Origin: Tautonia plasticadhaerens
GTDB lineage: Bacteria > Planctomycetota > Planctomycetia > Isosphaerales > Isosphaeraceae
Length of the DNA: 64,000 nt
Direction: 5' to 3'
Assembly (NCBI RefSeq): GCF_007752535.1
Contig: NZ_CP036426.1
Coordinates: 1,984,001 to 2,048,000 of the forward strand
The notes beneath the pieces were generated by a model. That model saw only the letters and a list, made by a program, of their open reading frames with translations, ran no database searches and was not told the DNA's origin. This document shows, in pieces, positions 1-9,682 of the stretch. The position numbers were made by a program, and so were the translations under genes. The first letter of the stretch is position 1, and every line of letters begins with the position of its first letter.

Positions 1-73
1 TCAGTTCGCCGAGTGTCAAGCGCTGGAGGGTGCTATCCGCGACAACCTAAAGGGACTCGGAAATGCAACATGA
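1..73 (+). CDS. hsdM: HsdM, type I DNA methyltransferase subunit, C-terminal end only (partial)
   Basis: Reading from base 2, an open frame runs 23 codons to a TGA at 71-73 and ends with the residues NLKGLGNAT. A tail of the form (E/D)NLxGLG is typical of HsdM, the methyltransferase subunit of type I restriction-modification enzymes, and the next gene is hsdS, which is the expected order. The stop overlaps the hsdS ATG at 63 by 11 bases, so the two are translationally coupled. The body of the gene, with its S-adenosylmethionine and NPPF motifs, lies outside the window, so the call rests on the tail and the context. Confidence 0.7.
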   Translation, partial: QFAECQALEGAIRDNLKGLGNAT

Positions 74-1400
74 AGGCTGGATGCGAGTCCGAGTTGGTTC
101 GCTGGTCAGCAGTGGAAAATTGGTGATCAACGATGGATACAGAGTCACAAACCGCGAGCTTGGTTCGACTGGTATCCCGTTCGTTCGGGGTGGAGACATA
201 GGCGATGGTTCAATCACAACTGATGTTGTTGATCACATACTCCCCGAACACCGGGATAGGGTGCGGAACAAGTTGACGAAGCCAGACGATGTTGCCTTCA
301 TCTCGAAGGGAACCGTCGGCCGCGTGGGCTACCTCCGCCCAGATCAGCCTGAGGTCGTTTTCGCCCCCCAAGTGTGCTACTGGCGAGTAATCAACCAGGG
401 CTGTATTCACCCGCGTTTTTTGTACTACATGCTGACTGGACCGGAGTTTCAGGCGAACCTCCATGCGGTCAAGACCCACGGTTCGATGGTTGCAGACTAT
501 GTGAGCTTGGCCGATCAGCACGCCTTCGTATTGACACTGCCTCCCATCGACATCCAAGCCGACATCGGTCGCATCCTCGGCTCCCTCGACGACAAGATCG
601 ACCTGAACCGCCGGATGAACGCGACGCTGGAGGCGATCGCCCGGACGCTGTTCCGGTCGTGGTTCCTGGACTTCGACCCCGTGCGGGCCAAGATGGAGGG
701 CCGCCAGCCGCCCGTCATCGACTCCGAGACCGCCGCCCTGTTCCCCTCCTCGTTCGCCGACTCCTCCCTCGGCCCGATCCCGGAGGGCTGGGCCGTGGGG
801 CCGCTCCTCGACCAGGCGGGCCTCATCAGTGGCGGCACGCCCAAAACCTCGGAGAGCGCGTACTGGGATGGTGGCATCCCGTGGGCGAGCGCGAAGGACG
901 TGAGCCAGTGCGGCGACGCCTTCCTCATCAACACCGAGCGGTCGATCACGGACCTAGGTCTGGCGAATAGCTCGACCAAGATCATCCCGAAGCTGTCCAC
1001 CGTAGTGGTCGCTCGCGGCGCGACGACGGGCAGGTTCACGATGTTCGGCGGGGACATCGCCATGAACCAGACCTGCTACGCGCTCCGCTCGCGGACAGGC
1101 CACCACTTCTACCTCAACTCCCTGTTCCGCGAACTCGTGGACGACCTGATTCATGCCGCCCATGGCTCCGTTTTCGACACCATCACGACAACGACCTTCG
1201 AGCGGGCCAAGGTCATTCTTCCCCCGCCCGAGGTCCAAACGTGCTTCGAGCTTCGCGTGTCGAGCCTGTTCGGCCGGGTGCTGGCGAACCTCAACGAATC
1301 GCGTACCCTCGTCGCCCTCCGCGACACCCTGTTGCCGAAGCTGCTCTCGGGCGAGGTCCGCGTCAAGCATGCCGAGCAACTGGTCGAGTCCCGGCCATGA
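63..1400 (+). CDS. hsdS: HsdS, type I restriction-modification specificity subunit
   Basis: 445 residues, normal for the family. HsdS gives the HsdM2S methylase and the HsdR-containing nuclease their DNA sequence specificity. Two target recognition domains are visible, about residues 1-190 and 235-430. Each ends in a conserved helical spacer: residues near 180 read DDKIDLNRRMNATLEAIA, and the second ends in LRDTLLPKLLSGEVRV, the usual C-terminal HsdS signature. The ATG at 63 overlaps the end of hsdM, and the stop overlaps the next gene (ATGA at 1397-1400). The first recognition domain (roughly 63-560) is less GC-rich than the rest, which fits domain exchange by recombination. Cognate recognition sequence cannot be predicted. 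Confidence 0.93.
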   Translation: MQHEGWMRVRVGSLVSSGKLVINDGYRVTNRELGSTGIPFVRGGDIGDGSITTDVVDHILPEHRDRVRNKLTKPDDVAFISKGTVGRVGYLRPDQPEVVFAPQVCYWRVINQGCIHPRFLYYMLTGPEFQANLHAVKTHGSMVADYVSLADQHAFVLTLPPIDIQADIGRILGSLDDKIDLNRRMNATLEAIARTLFRSWFLDFDPVRAKMEGRQPPVIDSETAALFPSSFADSSLGPIPEGWAVGPLLDQAGLISGGTPKTSESAYWDGGIPWASAKDVSQCGDAFLINTERSITDLGLANSSTKIIPKLSTVVVARGATTGRFTMFGGDIAMNQTCYALRSRTGHHFYLNSLFRELVDDLIHAAHGSVFDTITTTTFERAKVILPPPEVQTCFELRVSSLFGRVLANLNESRTLVALRDTLLPKLLSGEVRVKHAEQLVESRP

Positions 1401-1900
1401 TGGACCTGAGCCAGCGCAAGGAGCAATGGAGCGAGGTCTACCTCCGGGCGATCGCCACGGCGGCGGGGTACACCCTCCACGAGCCGCGCGTGGACGACGA
1501 CAGCATCGACTTCGCGATCGCCGGCCGGATTGTCGCGGACCTGCCTTGTCCGCCCAGGATCGACGTTCAACTCAAGGGCACGTCCGATTTCGCGGTCCGC
1601 GACGACCACGTCGTTTACCGCTTGAAGCGGAAGAACTATGATGATCTTCGGTACACCGAACTCCTCGTTCCTCGGCTGCTGATCGTCGTCCTTATCCCGA
1701 AGGCGGAGGCGGATTGGCTCCGGCACTCGGTCGAGGAACTGGCGATCCGCCGGTGCGGGTACTGGGCCAACCTCGCCGGGCTCGGACCCGCGACCCAGAA
1801 GGGCGATAAGGTGCCGGTCCGGTTGCCGCGTGCGAACATCTTCTCGGTCGAGGGCCTTCGCGACCTGATGAGACGGTCCGCCCGGAGGGAGACGCTATGA
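1397..1900 (+). CDS. DUF4365 domain protein
   Basis: 167 residues from the ATG at 1397, which overlaps the hsdS stop as ATGA. A longer frame exists upstream but lies inside hsdS. The sequence follows the DUF4365 pattern: an N-terminal helix with the glutamate of QWSEVYLRAIA, then GYTLHEPRVDDDSIDF and the strand IDVQLKGTSDF. The D...D/E...QxK arrangement (DSID, then VQLK) resembles a PD-(D/E)XK nuclease core; that is inference from spacing. DUF4365 proteins are often near restriction and other defence genes, but no biochemical role is established that I can cite. Overlapping starts on both sides (ATGA at 1897-1900) make it part of one transcript with hsdS and the next gene, so an accessory role in the restriction locus is likely. 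Confidence 0.72.
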   Translation: MMDLSQRKEQWSEVYLRAIATAAGYTLHEPRVDDDSIDFAIAGRIVADLPCPPRIDVQLKGTSDFAVRDDHVVYRLKRKNYDDLRYTELLVPRLLIVVLIPKAEADWLRHSVEELAIRRCGYWANLAGLGPATQKGDKVPVRLPRANIFSVEGLRDLMRRSARRETL

Positions 1901-3060
1901 AGTCGCCGTCGCGCCTCCCCAGGGAGCAGGTCAACGCCCTGCGGCCGGGGGACGTGAAGCAGTACCTGACCAGCCGGGGGTGGCGCCCGCAAGGGGACGC
2001 CGACCTGCCGAAGGCCGTCACGCTCCGCCACCCGGATCACGCGGGGGTCGAGTTGGTGGTCCCGATGGAACGGAGCCTGGGGGATTACGTCCTCCGCATG
2101 GCCGATGTCGTCGTGGCGATCGCCAGGATCGAGGATCGGCCGGTCGATCAGGTGCTGAACGACCTGGCCACGCCGCCGGGGGACGTGTTCCGTTTCCGGG
2201 TAGTCGGCTCGGTGGCCACGCTGGGCAACCTGCCGCTCGACGAGGCGATCCAGTTGATCGGGGGGGGCCGCCAACTGCTCTGGGCCTCGGCCTACAGCAC
2301 GATCCAACCCCAGCCCCTTTTGCCCCAGCGCACGCTCAAGCAGGTCGATGACTTCCTGAAAAGCTGCCGGATGGGCCAGACCGAGCGGGGGAGCTTCGTC
2401 GCCACGATCATTACGCCCGTCCCGCCCGAGATTCAGCAGACGCTCGGCTTCGACGATGCGGACCTCCAGGAGGAGATCGAGCCGTTCCCGCGCCGGGTCA
2501 CGACCCGGTTGATGGAAAGCCTCGGCCTCGTCGCCGGGGCGATCCGCTCTGGGGAGACGGGGCGCATCCTGGAGGGTGTGAACCAGGGGGTCAGCGCAAA
2601 CCTCTGCGAAACCCTCGCGGCGATGAAGCCGCCGGGCGACGAGTCTCGGCTGGACATTAAGGTGACCTGGGCTCGATCGCGGTCCCACCTGCCGGCCGGT
2701 GTCCCCGAGACTGTCTCCTTCCCCAAGGAGGACTTCGACATTATCGCCGAGGCCGGCCGCCAGCTTCGAGTCCGCGCCGTCGCCCGACGCGAGACCTACA
2801 TCGGCAAAGTCGGCAACGTGAAGCGGACGGCACGGCCCCTGTTCCCCGGAATCTGCGGGTGGATGGTGATGGCTACGGAGGTCGGGGGTGTGCCGGCCCG
2901 GGTGAAGGTTGATCTGAACTCCGACGAGTTCGCCCAAGCCTGCGACGCCCTCCGCGACGAACAGCGGGTCGCAGTCACGGGGATCATCCGTCAGGAGACG
3001 AAGGCGCGCGAGTTCGTCCTCTCGGAGCCGCGTGACTTCCGGGTCCTCGGGGAACCGTGA
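1897..3060 (+). CDS. Unrecognised 387-residue protein of the restriction operon
   Basis: I do not recognise this family. The ATG overlaps the stop of the DUF4365 gene (ATGA), so the two are co-translated. No signal peptide or membrane segment is visible. The N-terminal third (LRPGDVKQYLTSRGW, then a strand ending in GVELVVPME) looks like a small alpha/beta domain. The middle part, including QTERGSFVATIITPVPPE, looks like mixed beta. The last ~90 residues alternate strands and turns (QLRVRAVARRETYIGKV, VKVDLNSDEFAQACDAL, VAVTGIIRQETKAREFVL) and could be an OB-like barrel. No nuclease, ATPase or methylase motif is obvious. Its position between hsdS and a GmrSD-like gene makes a role in the defence locus plausible. 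Confidence 0.75.
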   Translation: MKSPSRLPREQVNALRPGDVKQYLTSRGWRPQGDADLPKAVTLRHPDHAGVELVVPMERSLGDYVLRMADVVVAIARIEDRPVDQVLNDLATPPGDVFRFRVVGSVATLGNLPLDEAIQLIGGGRQLLWASAYSTIQPQPLLPQRTLKQVDDFLKSCRMGQTERGSFVATIITPVPPEIQQTLGFDDADLQEEIEPFPRRVTTRLMESLGLVAGAIRSGETGRILEGVNQGVSANLCETLAAMKPPGDESRLDIKVTWARSRSHLPAGVPETVSFPKEDFDIIAEAGRQLRVRAVARRETYIGKVGNVKRTARPLFPGICGWMVMATEVGGVPARVKVDLNSDEFAQACDALRDEQRVAVTGIIRQETKAREFVLSEPRDFRVLGEP

Positions 3061-3380
3061 CCGGCCCGCTGGGGGCCGCTGCGTTTTGTCGTCTAGGTGC
3101 ATAAATGACCTGGCGTCCCGCAAGCGGCCGAAATCGATCGACTCCCTGAGGCAGGGTCGGAAGGCGAAATGGTTCCTCGTTGGGAGCAAGTGAAACGACA
3201 TCGGTCCAATTCCGGTCCATGTCCGTCCAATTCCGATCTGGGCTGCCTGAAACGCCCCCGCCATTTCGACGCAAACCTCGGAATCAGTCACAACTCGCCC
3301 GAAGCTCCTCCCGTTTTGCGACTTCCAATTAAGATGCTGATGCTCCCAGGGTGGATGGCCCTGTCGGTCGAGGCAACACC
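3061..3380. other. 320-bp spacer between the restriction-operon genes
   Basis: No gene is supported here. The overlapping-start operon ends at 3060 and the next gene starts at 3381, so this spacer may hold a new promoter for the GmrSD-like gene and hsdR. A short direct repeat (gtccaattccg, near 3205 and 3226) is the only local structure I noticed. An open frame at 3169-3384 has no recognisable content. Confidence 0.4.
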
Positions 3381-6062
3381 ATGAAGTCGAACAACCTGAC
3401 CCTGGGCGAAATCCTGGCCTCCCCGAGCCAGTACGTCATCCCGGTTTTCCAACGGTACTACCGCTGGGATCAGCCCCAGTGGGACAAGCTCTGGTCCGAC
3501 CTGGACGACTTGCAGGAGCCATACCGCACCGGCCGGCACTTCATGGGCTTCCTCGTGATGGTGCCCGAGACGTTCATGCCCGGCCGGATCAACCGCTCCC
3601 ACCTGATCGACGGCCAGCAGCGGCTGACCACCGTCTCGCTGATGCTCTGTGCCCTGCGAGACGCGGCTCGGGCGGCCGGATTCGGCGAACTGGCGATGCA
3701 GATTGAGGTCTCGTCCCTCGTCCACCAGTTCGAGAAGGGCAACGACCGCTTCCGGGTCTTCCCAAAGCTCCGCGATCGGGAGCAATTCGTCGCCTGCATC
3801 GACGGAGTCCCACCGGCCGACGGCCGCCTGGGAGCCGCTGTGCGCTACTTCGCAGGCCGGTTGACCACAATCCCGGGGGCGGGCACGGAGGCCGGCCTGC
3901 GGGCCTTCTACGACCTCCTGCGGCAGCGCCTGGAGTTCGTCTACGCCCAGCTTGAGGGCGAGAATCCGTTCAACATCTTCAAGAGCCTGAATTCGACCGG
4001 CGTCCCGCTCGGGCCGGCCGACCTGATCCGCAACTTCGTCTTCATGAACGTGCCGGTCGAGGACCAGGACGACTTCGACCAGGCCCTCTGGAAGCCGATG
4101 GAGCGGCGTTTTGAGGACGACCAGGGCATCCTCGACGCCGATGGGTTCTCGTCGTTCCTGCGCGACCACCTGATGCGCCACGGCGAGTATGTCCCGCCGG
4201 CCGAGACCTTCGACACCTTCCAGCGCCGCCATTCTGCTACGGCGTTCGACCCAAAGGGGGTCACCGTCGAGTTGAAGCAGGCGTCGGAATGGTACGCGAT
4301 CCTGCGTGGCGACCGGCCCGATCTCGACCCGGAAGTCGAGGCGGCCCTGGTCCGGCTCCGCGAGTTGGAAAGCTCGACGGCCTTCGCCCTGTTGCTGAAC
4401 CTCTACGAGCGCCGACATCGGGGCCAGTTGAATCCAGCCGATCTGGTCGAGTGCCTGCGGCTGCTCACCGGGTTCATCCTGCGGCGGCTGGTCTGCGGCG
4501 AGAACTCGCGGGGCTACGCCCGGATGTTCGTACAGGCCGCCGGGTCGATCGGTGAGGCTCCCCCGGAGGACCTGCGGCGGTTCCTGGAGGCACGCGGGTT
4601 CCCCGACACGCCCCGCTTCGTCCGCCAGTTCGTCACGTTCGACCTCTACCACAGTCGCTACCGCAAGGTGGTCCTGGAGGCCCTGGAGCGGGCCAAGGGG
4701 CACAAGGAGCCGGCCGACCTGGCGAAGGCCCAGGTCGAGCACATCATGCCCCAGACGATCACCGACGCCTGGCGCGAGGCACTCGGCCCGGAGTCGGCCC
4801 GCGTCCAAACGACCTGGCTGCACACGCCAGGCAACCTGACCCTGACCGGCTACAACCCCGAGTTGCTGAACAAGCCCTTCGCGACCAAGCGGGAGGCGTA
4901 TAGGAACAGCAACATCGTGCTGACCCGCCGCCTGGGCGACTTCGTGGCATGGGGCGAGTCCGAGATTCAGGCCCGTGCCCAGGCGATGGCCGAGGATGCG
5001 GGCCGCATCTGGCCGGGCCCCGCCGCCCCTGTCGAGCGGGCCAGCGACGGGGCCGCCCGGGCCGGCCCGTCTCGCTATGATCTCCGGCTCCGATACTGGA
5101 CCGGGTTCCACGAGTTCCTCAAGGAGTCGGGGAGCGACCTGTCCCCGTCCGAACCAGGCACTCAGTACAACCTCCGGTGCGAGCGTCTGGGGGTCGGGTG
5201 CGCCCTGTATGCCTACCTGAACCTCAAGAAAGAGCGGCTGGCAGTCAGCGCGTACTTCTACAGCAAGAGTGCGGATCGGCAATCCAAGTTGATTCGCCAG
5301 CATCAGGACGCGATCGAGGCGGAGATCGGGTCTCGACTGGCCTGGTGGCAATCCTCCAAGGACGGCACCTTCGAGATCGCCATCCACAACCCGGTCGATC
5401 CGACCGACGAGACCCTCTGGCCGTCGTACTACGACTGGATGCGGCGCTCGCTGGAGACCTTTCGGCGTGTCCTCGGACCCCACGTTGCCCGGCCGAAGGC
5501 GGAGGAGGCGAGGGGCCAGGTAGACGGGGCATCCTCGGAGACCCAGCAGTTCCGCATCGACTACTGGACGGCATTCCGCGACTTGCTCATCGGCTCGACA
5601 ACCGAGTTGAAGCCCAGGAAGCCCCAGCCCGATCCGTGGTACTCGTTCTCGACGGGGAGGGCACGCGCCCAGCTTACCGCCGTCGTCAACCTGCGCGACG
5701 GATCAATCGCGGCGGAATTGACGCTGTGGTACGACGAGGGCAAGGCGTACTTCGCGATCCTCGCCCGCGAGCGGGAGGCCATCGAGGCCGCGTTCGGCGA
5801 GCCGCTGGAATGGATCGAGCAGAATGGCAAGAAGCACAGCAAGATCAGGATCAGGCGGGAAGGCGTCGCTCCAGGGAGTAAGCAGGACTGGCCCGACCAG
5901 CAAGCCTGGCTCCGGGCAAAGCTGGAGGCCCTCCACGGGGTTGTGATCCCGAGGATCATGGCGATCGGCCCCGAGGAGCTTGCCCACGCCCAGGACGCAG
6001 GCCCGTCAAATGGCGAGAGCGACGCGGCGAACATGGATGAGGGGACGCCCGACGAAGAGTAG
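3381..6062 (+). CDS. GmrSD-like DUF262/DUF1524 protein with two C-terminal DUF4268-like modules
   Basis: 893 residues from the ATG at 3381, chosen because the family begins close to its LGEILASPSQYVIPVFQR motif; an in-frame ATG at 3351 would add 10 residues. DUF262 follows, with the ParB-like nucleotide-binding motif DGQQRLTT near residue 80 and FxxLNSTGVPL near 205. A DUF1524 HNH-type nuclease core follows near residue 455 (VEHIMPQTITDAW). Known relatives such as GmrSD are NTP-dependent type IV enzymes that cut modified phage DNA. The last ~330 residues contain two related copies beginning RLRYWTGFHEFL and RIDYWTAFRDLL, each ending in a WLRxxLE-type helix, matching DUF4268. Two tandem copies on a GmrSD body are unusual. 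It sits between hsdS and hsdR in the same orientation. Confidence 0.85.
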   Translation: MKSNNLTLGEILASPSQYVIPVFQRYYRWDQPQWDKLWSDLDDLQEPYRTGRHFMGFLVMVPETFMPGRINRSHLIDGQQRLTTVSLMLCALRDAARAAGFGELAMQIEVSSLVHQFEKGNDRFRVFPKLRDREQFVACIDGVPPADGRLGAAVRYFAGRLTTIPGAGTEAGLRAFYDLLRQRLEFVYAQLEGENPFNIFKSLNSTGVPLGPADLIRNFVFMNVPVEDQDDFDQALWKPMERRFEDDQGILDADGFSSFLRDHLMRHGEYVPPAETFDTFQRRHSATAFDPKGVTVELKQASEWYAILRGDRPDLDPEVEAALVRLRELESSTAFALLLNLYERRHRGQLNPADLVECLRLLTGFILRRLVCGENSRGYARMFVQAAGSIGEAPPEDLRRFLEARGFPDTPRFVRQFVTFDLYHSRYRKVVLEALERAKGHKEPADLAKAQVEHIMPQTITDAWREALGPESARVQTTWLHTPGNLTLTGYNPELLNKPFATKREAYRNSNIVLTRRLGDFVAWGESEIQARAQAMAEDAGRIWPGPAAPVERASDGAARAGPSRYDLRLRYWTGFHEFLKESGSDLSPSEPGTQYNLRCERLGVGCALYAYLNLKKERLAVSAYFYSKSADRQSKLIRQHQDAIEAEIGSRLAWWQSSKDGTFEIAIHNPVDPTDETLWPSYYDWMRRSLETFRRVLGPHVARPKAEEARGQVDGASSETQQFRIDYWTAFRDLLIGSTTELKPRKPQPDPWYSFSTGRARAQLTAVVNLRDGSIAAELTLWYDEGKAYFAILAREREAIEAAFGEPLEWIEQNGKKHSKIRIRREGVAPGSKQDWPDQQAWLRAKLEALHGVVIPRIMAIGPEELAHAQDAGPSNGESDAANMDEGTPDEE

Positions 6063-6093
6063 CATGATCCCGTAGCGCCGGAGAGTCGCACCG

Positions 6094-9000
6094 ATGAGCC
6101 CTGGCATCTCCGAAACCGTCGTCGAGGACGCCGCGCTCTCCTGGTTCGCGGGCCTGGGGTACATGGTCCTCCAAGGGACCGCCCTGAGAACCGGCGAGCC
6201 GGGCGGCGAACGGGCGACCTATGCCGACGTAGTGCTGGAGGGGCGCCTCCGCTCGGCCCTCGCCAAGCTCAATCCAGGCATCCCTGCGCCGACCATCGAC
6301 GAGGCCGCCCGCAAGGTCCTGCGAACCGAGACGCCGAGCCTGGTCGAGAACAACCGCCGCTTCCATCGGATGCTCACCGAGGGCGTCGATGTCGAGTACC
6401 GCCGGCCGGACGGCTCGATCGCCGGGGACAAGGTCTGGCTCGTCGATTTCGACCATCCCGACCGGAACGACTGGCTGGCGGTCAATCAGTTCACCGTCGT
6501 CGAGAACCGGCGCAACCGCCGCGCCGATGTGGTCATCTTGGTCAACGGGTTGCCCCTGGCCGTCGTCGAGTTGAAGAACCCCGGCGACGAGAACGCCACC
6601 GTCCGGGGAGCGTTCAACCAACTCCAGACGTACAAGCACGACATCCCCGGCCTCTTCTCCTGCAACGAGGTCCTGGTCGCCTCCGACGGGCTGGAGGCCC
6701 GCGTCGGGTCGCTGACGGCCGATTGGGAGCGGTTCATGCCCTGGCGGACCGTCGAGGGCGACGACGTGGCCCCCAAGGGGACGCCCGAGCTTGAAGTGTT
6801 GCTCAAGGGGGTCTTCGACAAGGGGAGGTTCCTGGACCTCTTGCGAAACTTCATCGTCTTCGAGGACGACGGCGCCTCGGTCGTCAAGAAGCTGGCCGGC
6901 TACCACCAGTTCCACGCGGTCAACAAGGCGGTCGCCTGCACGGTCGGGGCAGCTTCGCCCGAGGGAGATAAGCGGGTGGGTGTCATCTGGCACACCCAGG
7001 GCAGCGGCAAGAGCCTGACGATGGCCTTCTACGCCGGCAAGATCGTCAAGCACCCGGCGATGGCCAACCCGACGCTGGTCGTCCTGACCGATCGCAACGA
7101 CCTCGACGACCAACTCTACGGGACTTTCTCGATCTGCCAGGCCCTCTTGCGGCAGTCGCCGGTGCAGGTCGAGCGGCGGGATCAGGTCACCGAGATGCTC
7201 AAGGTCGCCTCGGGAGGGGTGGTCTTCACGACCATCCAGAAGTTCCTGCCCGAGACCAAGGGGGCCAAGTACCCGCTCGTCTCCGATCGGCGGAACATCG
7301 TTGTCATCGCCGACGAGGCCCACCGCAGCCAGTACGACTTCATCGACGGCTTCGCCCGCCACATGCGGGACGCGCTGCCCAACGCTTCATTCATCGGCTT
7401 CACCGGCACGCCGATCGAGGCGACCGACAAGAACACCCAGGCGGTCTTCGGCGACTACATCGACGTTTACGACATCACCCGGTCCGTGGAGGACGGGGCG
7501 ACGGTCCGCATCTACTACGAGGGCCGGCTGGCCCGGATCGCCCTCGACGAGGACGAGAGGCCGAACCTCGACGAGGAGTTCGAGGAGGTCACCGAGGGCC
7601 AGGAGGTCGAGAAGAAGGAGAAGCTCAAGTCCAAGTGGGCTCGGCTGGAGGCGATGGTCGGGGCCGAGAAGCGGGTCAAGCTGATCGCCCGAGACATCGT
7701 CGCCCACTTCGAGCAGCGGACGGCGGCCCTGGAGGGCAAGGGGATGATCGTCGGCATGAGCCGGCGCATCTGCGTTGACCTCTACGACGAGATCATCAGG
7801 CTCCGGCCCGAATGGCACAGCGACGATGACGCCCAGGGGACCATCAAGGTCGTGATGACGGGCTCGGCCGCCGACCCCCAGGAATGGCAGCCGCACATCC
7901 GCACCAAGGCCCGTCGCGAGGCGATCGCCAAGCGGTTCAAGGACCCGGCCAACCCCCTGCGCCTGGTCATCGTCCGCGACATGTGGCTGACCGGCTTCGA
8001 CGCCCCCTGCCTGCACACCATGTACGCCGACAAGCCGATGCAGGGGCACGGGCTGATGCAGGCGATCGCGCGGGTCAATCGGGTCTTCCGCGACAAGCCC
8101 GGTGGGCTGATCGTCGATTACCTCGGGCTGGCCCACTTCCTCAAGAAGGCCCTGGCCGCCTATACCGAGGGCGACCGCAAGCAGGCCGGCATTCCGAAGG
8201 AGGAGGCCGTCGCCCTGCTGCTGGAGAAGCACGAGGTCGTCTCGGCCATGCTGCACGGCTTCGACTTCTCGGCCCTCCACAGCGACGATCCGGGCTTGCG
8301 CCTCGGGCTCGTCTCCGGGGCCATGAACTTCATCCTGGAGAGGGACCAGGGGGCGCCTGAGGACAATCTCAAGTCCCGGTTCATGGACGAGGTCTCCAAG
8401 ATGGTCCGGACCTTCGCCCTGGCCGTGCCGCACGAGGACGCCCAGGCGATCCGAGACGAGGTCGGCTTCTTCCAGGCCGTCCGGGCGGGCCTGGTGAAGT
8501 ACACGCCGGCCGAGGGCAAGTCGGAGGACGAGATCGACTCGGCGATCCGCCAGTTGGTCTCGAAGGCGATCGCGACCGACCGCGTCATCGACATCTTTGC
8601 CGACGCCGGGATGAAGCGGCCGGAGATTTCCATCCTCTCGGACGAGTTCCTGGCCGAGGTCCGCGACCTGCCCCAGCGGAACCTCGCCCTGGAATTGCTC
8701 CGCAAGTTGATCAACGACGAGATCAAGGCCCGGTCCCGCAAGAACCTGATCGAGGCTCGGTCGTTCACGGAGATGCTGGAGCAGGCGATCCAGCGCTACC
8801 AGAATCGCTCGATCGAGACGGCCCAGGTCATCGCCCAACTGATCGAACTGGCCAAGGAGATGCGGGCAGCCCACCGCAGGGGCGAGGCCCTGGGGATGAC
8901 CGAGGACGAGTTGGCCTTCTACGACGCGCTGGAGGTCAACGACAGCGCCGTCAAGGTCCTCGGCGACAAGACGCTGCGGACGATCGCCCGCGAACTGGTT

Positions 9001-9180
9001 GAGGCGGTCCGGCGCAACGTCTCGATCGACTGGACGGAGAAGGAGAGCGTGAAGGCGAAGCTGCGGACGATCATCAAACGCCTGCTCCGCAAGCACGGCT
9101 ACCCGCCGGACAAGCAGGAGCAGGCCACCCTGACGGTCCTGGCCCAGGCCGAAGCCCTCTGCAAGGACTGGGCGGCCTGA
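6094..9180 (+). CDS. hsdR: HsdR, type I restriction endonuclease and DNA translocase subunit
   Basis: 1028 residues, full length for HsdR. It is the ATP-driven motor and nuclease that cuts DNA lacking the HsdM methyl mark. The N-terminal nuclease domain carries the PD-(D/E)XK residues in LAVVELKNP (about residue 158). The helicase core has Walker [13 protein letters not shown] (about 299-310), Walker B DEAH followed by RSQYDF (about 408) and GFTGTPIE (about 435). Motif VI lies in [14 protein letters not shown] (about 655). The C-terminal part is helical and probably contacts the methylase. It starts 31 bases after the GmrSD-like gene. Being separated from hsdM-hsdS by three accessory genes is common for defence-island type I systems, but this set is not one I recognise. 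Confidence 0.95.
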   Translation: MSPGISETVVEDAALSWFAGLGYMVLQGTALRTGEPGGERATYADVVLEGRLRSALAKLNPGIPAPTIDEAARKVLRTETPSLVENNRRFHRMLTEGVDVEYRRPDGSIAGDKVWLVDFDHPDRNDWLAVNQFTVVENRRNRRADVVILVNGLPLAVVELKNPGDENATVRGAFNQLQTYKHDIPGLFSCNEVLVASDGLEARVGSLTADWERFMPWRTVEGDDVAPKGTPELEVLLKGVFDKGRFLDLLRNFIVFEDDGASVVKKLAGYHQFHAVNKAVACTVGAASPEGDKRVGVIWHTQGSGKSLTMAFYAGKIVKHPAMANPTLVVLTDRNDLDDQLYGTFSICQALLRQSPVQVERRDQVTEMLKVASGGVVFTTIQKFLPETKGAKYPLVSDRRNIVVIADEAHRSQYDFIDGFARHMRDALPNASFIGFTGTPIEATDKNTQAVFGDYIDVYDITRSVEDGATVRIYYEGRLARIALDEDERPNLDEEFEEVTEGQEVEKKEKLKSKWARLEAMVGAEKRVKLIARDIVAHFEQRTAALEGKGMIVGMSRRICVDLYDEIIRLRPEWHSDDDAQGTIKVVMTGSAADPQEWQPHIRTKARREAIAKRFKDPANPLRLVIVRDMWLTGFDAPCLHTMYADKPMQGHGLMQAIARVNRVFRDKPGGLIVDYLGLAHFLKKALAAYTEGDRKQAGIPKEEAVALLLEKHEVVSAMLHGFDFSALHSDDPGLRLGLVSGAMNFILERDQGAPEDNLKSRFMDEVSKMVRTFALAVPHEDAQAIRDEVGFFQAVRAGLVKYTPAEGKSEDEIDSAIRQLVSKAIATDRVIDIFADAGMKRPEISILSDEFLAEVRDLPQRNLALELLRKLINDEIKARSRKNLIEARSFTEMLEQAIQRYQNRSIETAQVIAQLIELAKEMRAAHRRGEALGMTEDELAFYDALEVNDSAVKVLGDKTLRTIARELVEAVRRNVSIDWTEKESVKAKLRTIIKRLLRKHGYPPDKQEQATLTVLAQAEALCKDWAA

Positions 9181-9487
9181 CGCCGGGCACGGAGGACGCC
9201 CCCGAGCCCGGCCTTCTGGCCGTTCAAGCGAAGGCAGGCGCCGATCCCCTCGGTCAATGTGGATCGCGTCGTGGGCCAGCGTGGAAGCACTGCCGATGAT
9301 GGCTGACTGGCAAGGGGCTCATTCCCCGAGCCGCGACCACCCGGAGAAAAATGGGGCAAATCTGGGGCAACACCGGCGGTGTATCGCCGACGCACCGTCT
9401 ACCCGATACCGCCTTGATTTCGACGCAAACCATGATACCATAAGGGGTGTAGACACAAGGCCGACGCAGAGCCGCCGTATTGCCGAT
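9181..9487. other. Spacer between the restriction locus and the tRNA-Leu remnant
   Basis: No coding sequence is supported. The stretch separates the restriction locus from the tRNA-derived attachment site and so probably contains the left junction of the integrated element. Confidence 0.4.
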
Positions 9488-9555
9488 GCCGAAATGCTAG
9501 GTTCAGGTCCTAGTCCGGTTCACCCCGGGTGGAGGTTCGAGTCCTCTCTTCGGCA
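9488..9555 (+). pseudogene. tRNA-Leu (CAG) gene remnant lacking the D arm; probable attachment site
   Basis: The 3' two thirds of a leucine tRNA are intact. The anticodon arm is ctagg-ttcaggt-cctag with anticodon CAG, followed by a long variable arm (ccggttcaccccgg), a T arm with loop ttcgagt, and the 3' acceptor strand cttcggc plus discriminator A. On the 5' side gccgaa at 9488-9493 can pair with ttcggc, but the D arm is missing. It is therefore either a remnant or a D-armless tRNA-like gene. A hairpin terminator follows directly and a tyrosine recombinase gene starts 128 bases on, the classic arrangement of an element integrated at a tRNA 3' end. A second copy of this 3' end is at 28936-28973. 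Confidence 0.72.
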
Positions 9556-9566
9556 CTTGACGCGGC

Positions 9567-9598
9567 AAGGGGTTAGGGCGACGAGCCCTAGCCCCTTT
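9567..9598 (+). terminator. Intrinsic terminator after the tRNA-Leu remnant
   Basis: A 13-bp stem (arms 9567-9579 and 9585-9597, one G-T pair) closes a GACGA loop and is followed by a short T run (tttcg). A hairpin of the same size with the same loop lies at 30106-30136, downstream of the second tRNA copy. Confidence 0.75.
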
Positions 9599-9682
9599 CG
9601 CTTTGGCAGAACTCATTCTTCTGCGATTCTTCTGCCGATGCTGGGGTGACGTGGGGGTGGCGTTGGCCCGAAGGAGGGCCCG

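Noticed and set aside
1636-3291. 551-residue minus-strand open frame opposite the DUF4365 and unknown genes
   Set aside because: Arg/Pro/Asp/Leu-biased translation typical of the antisense of GC-rich genes, no domain, and fully opposite better-supported genes.
3288-5483. 731-residue minus-strand open frame opposite the GmrSD-like gene
   Set aside because: It mirrors a gene with clear DUF262/DUF1524 motifs. No motif of its own.
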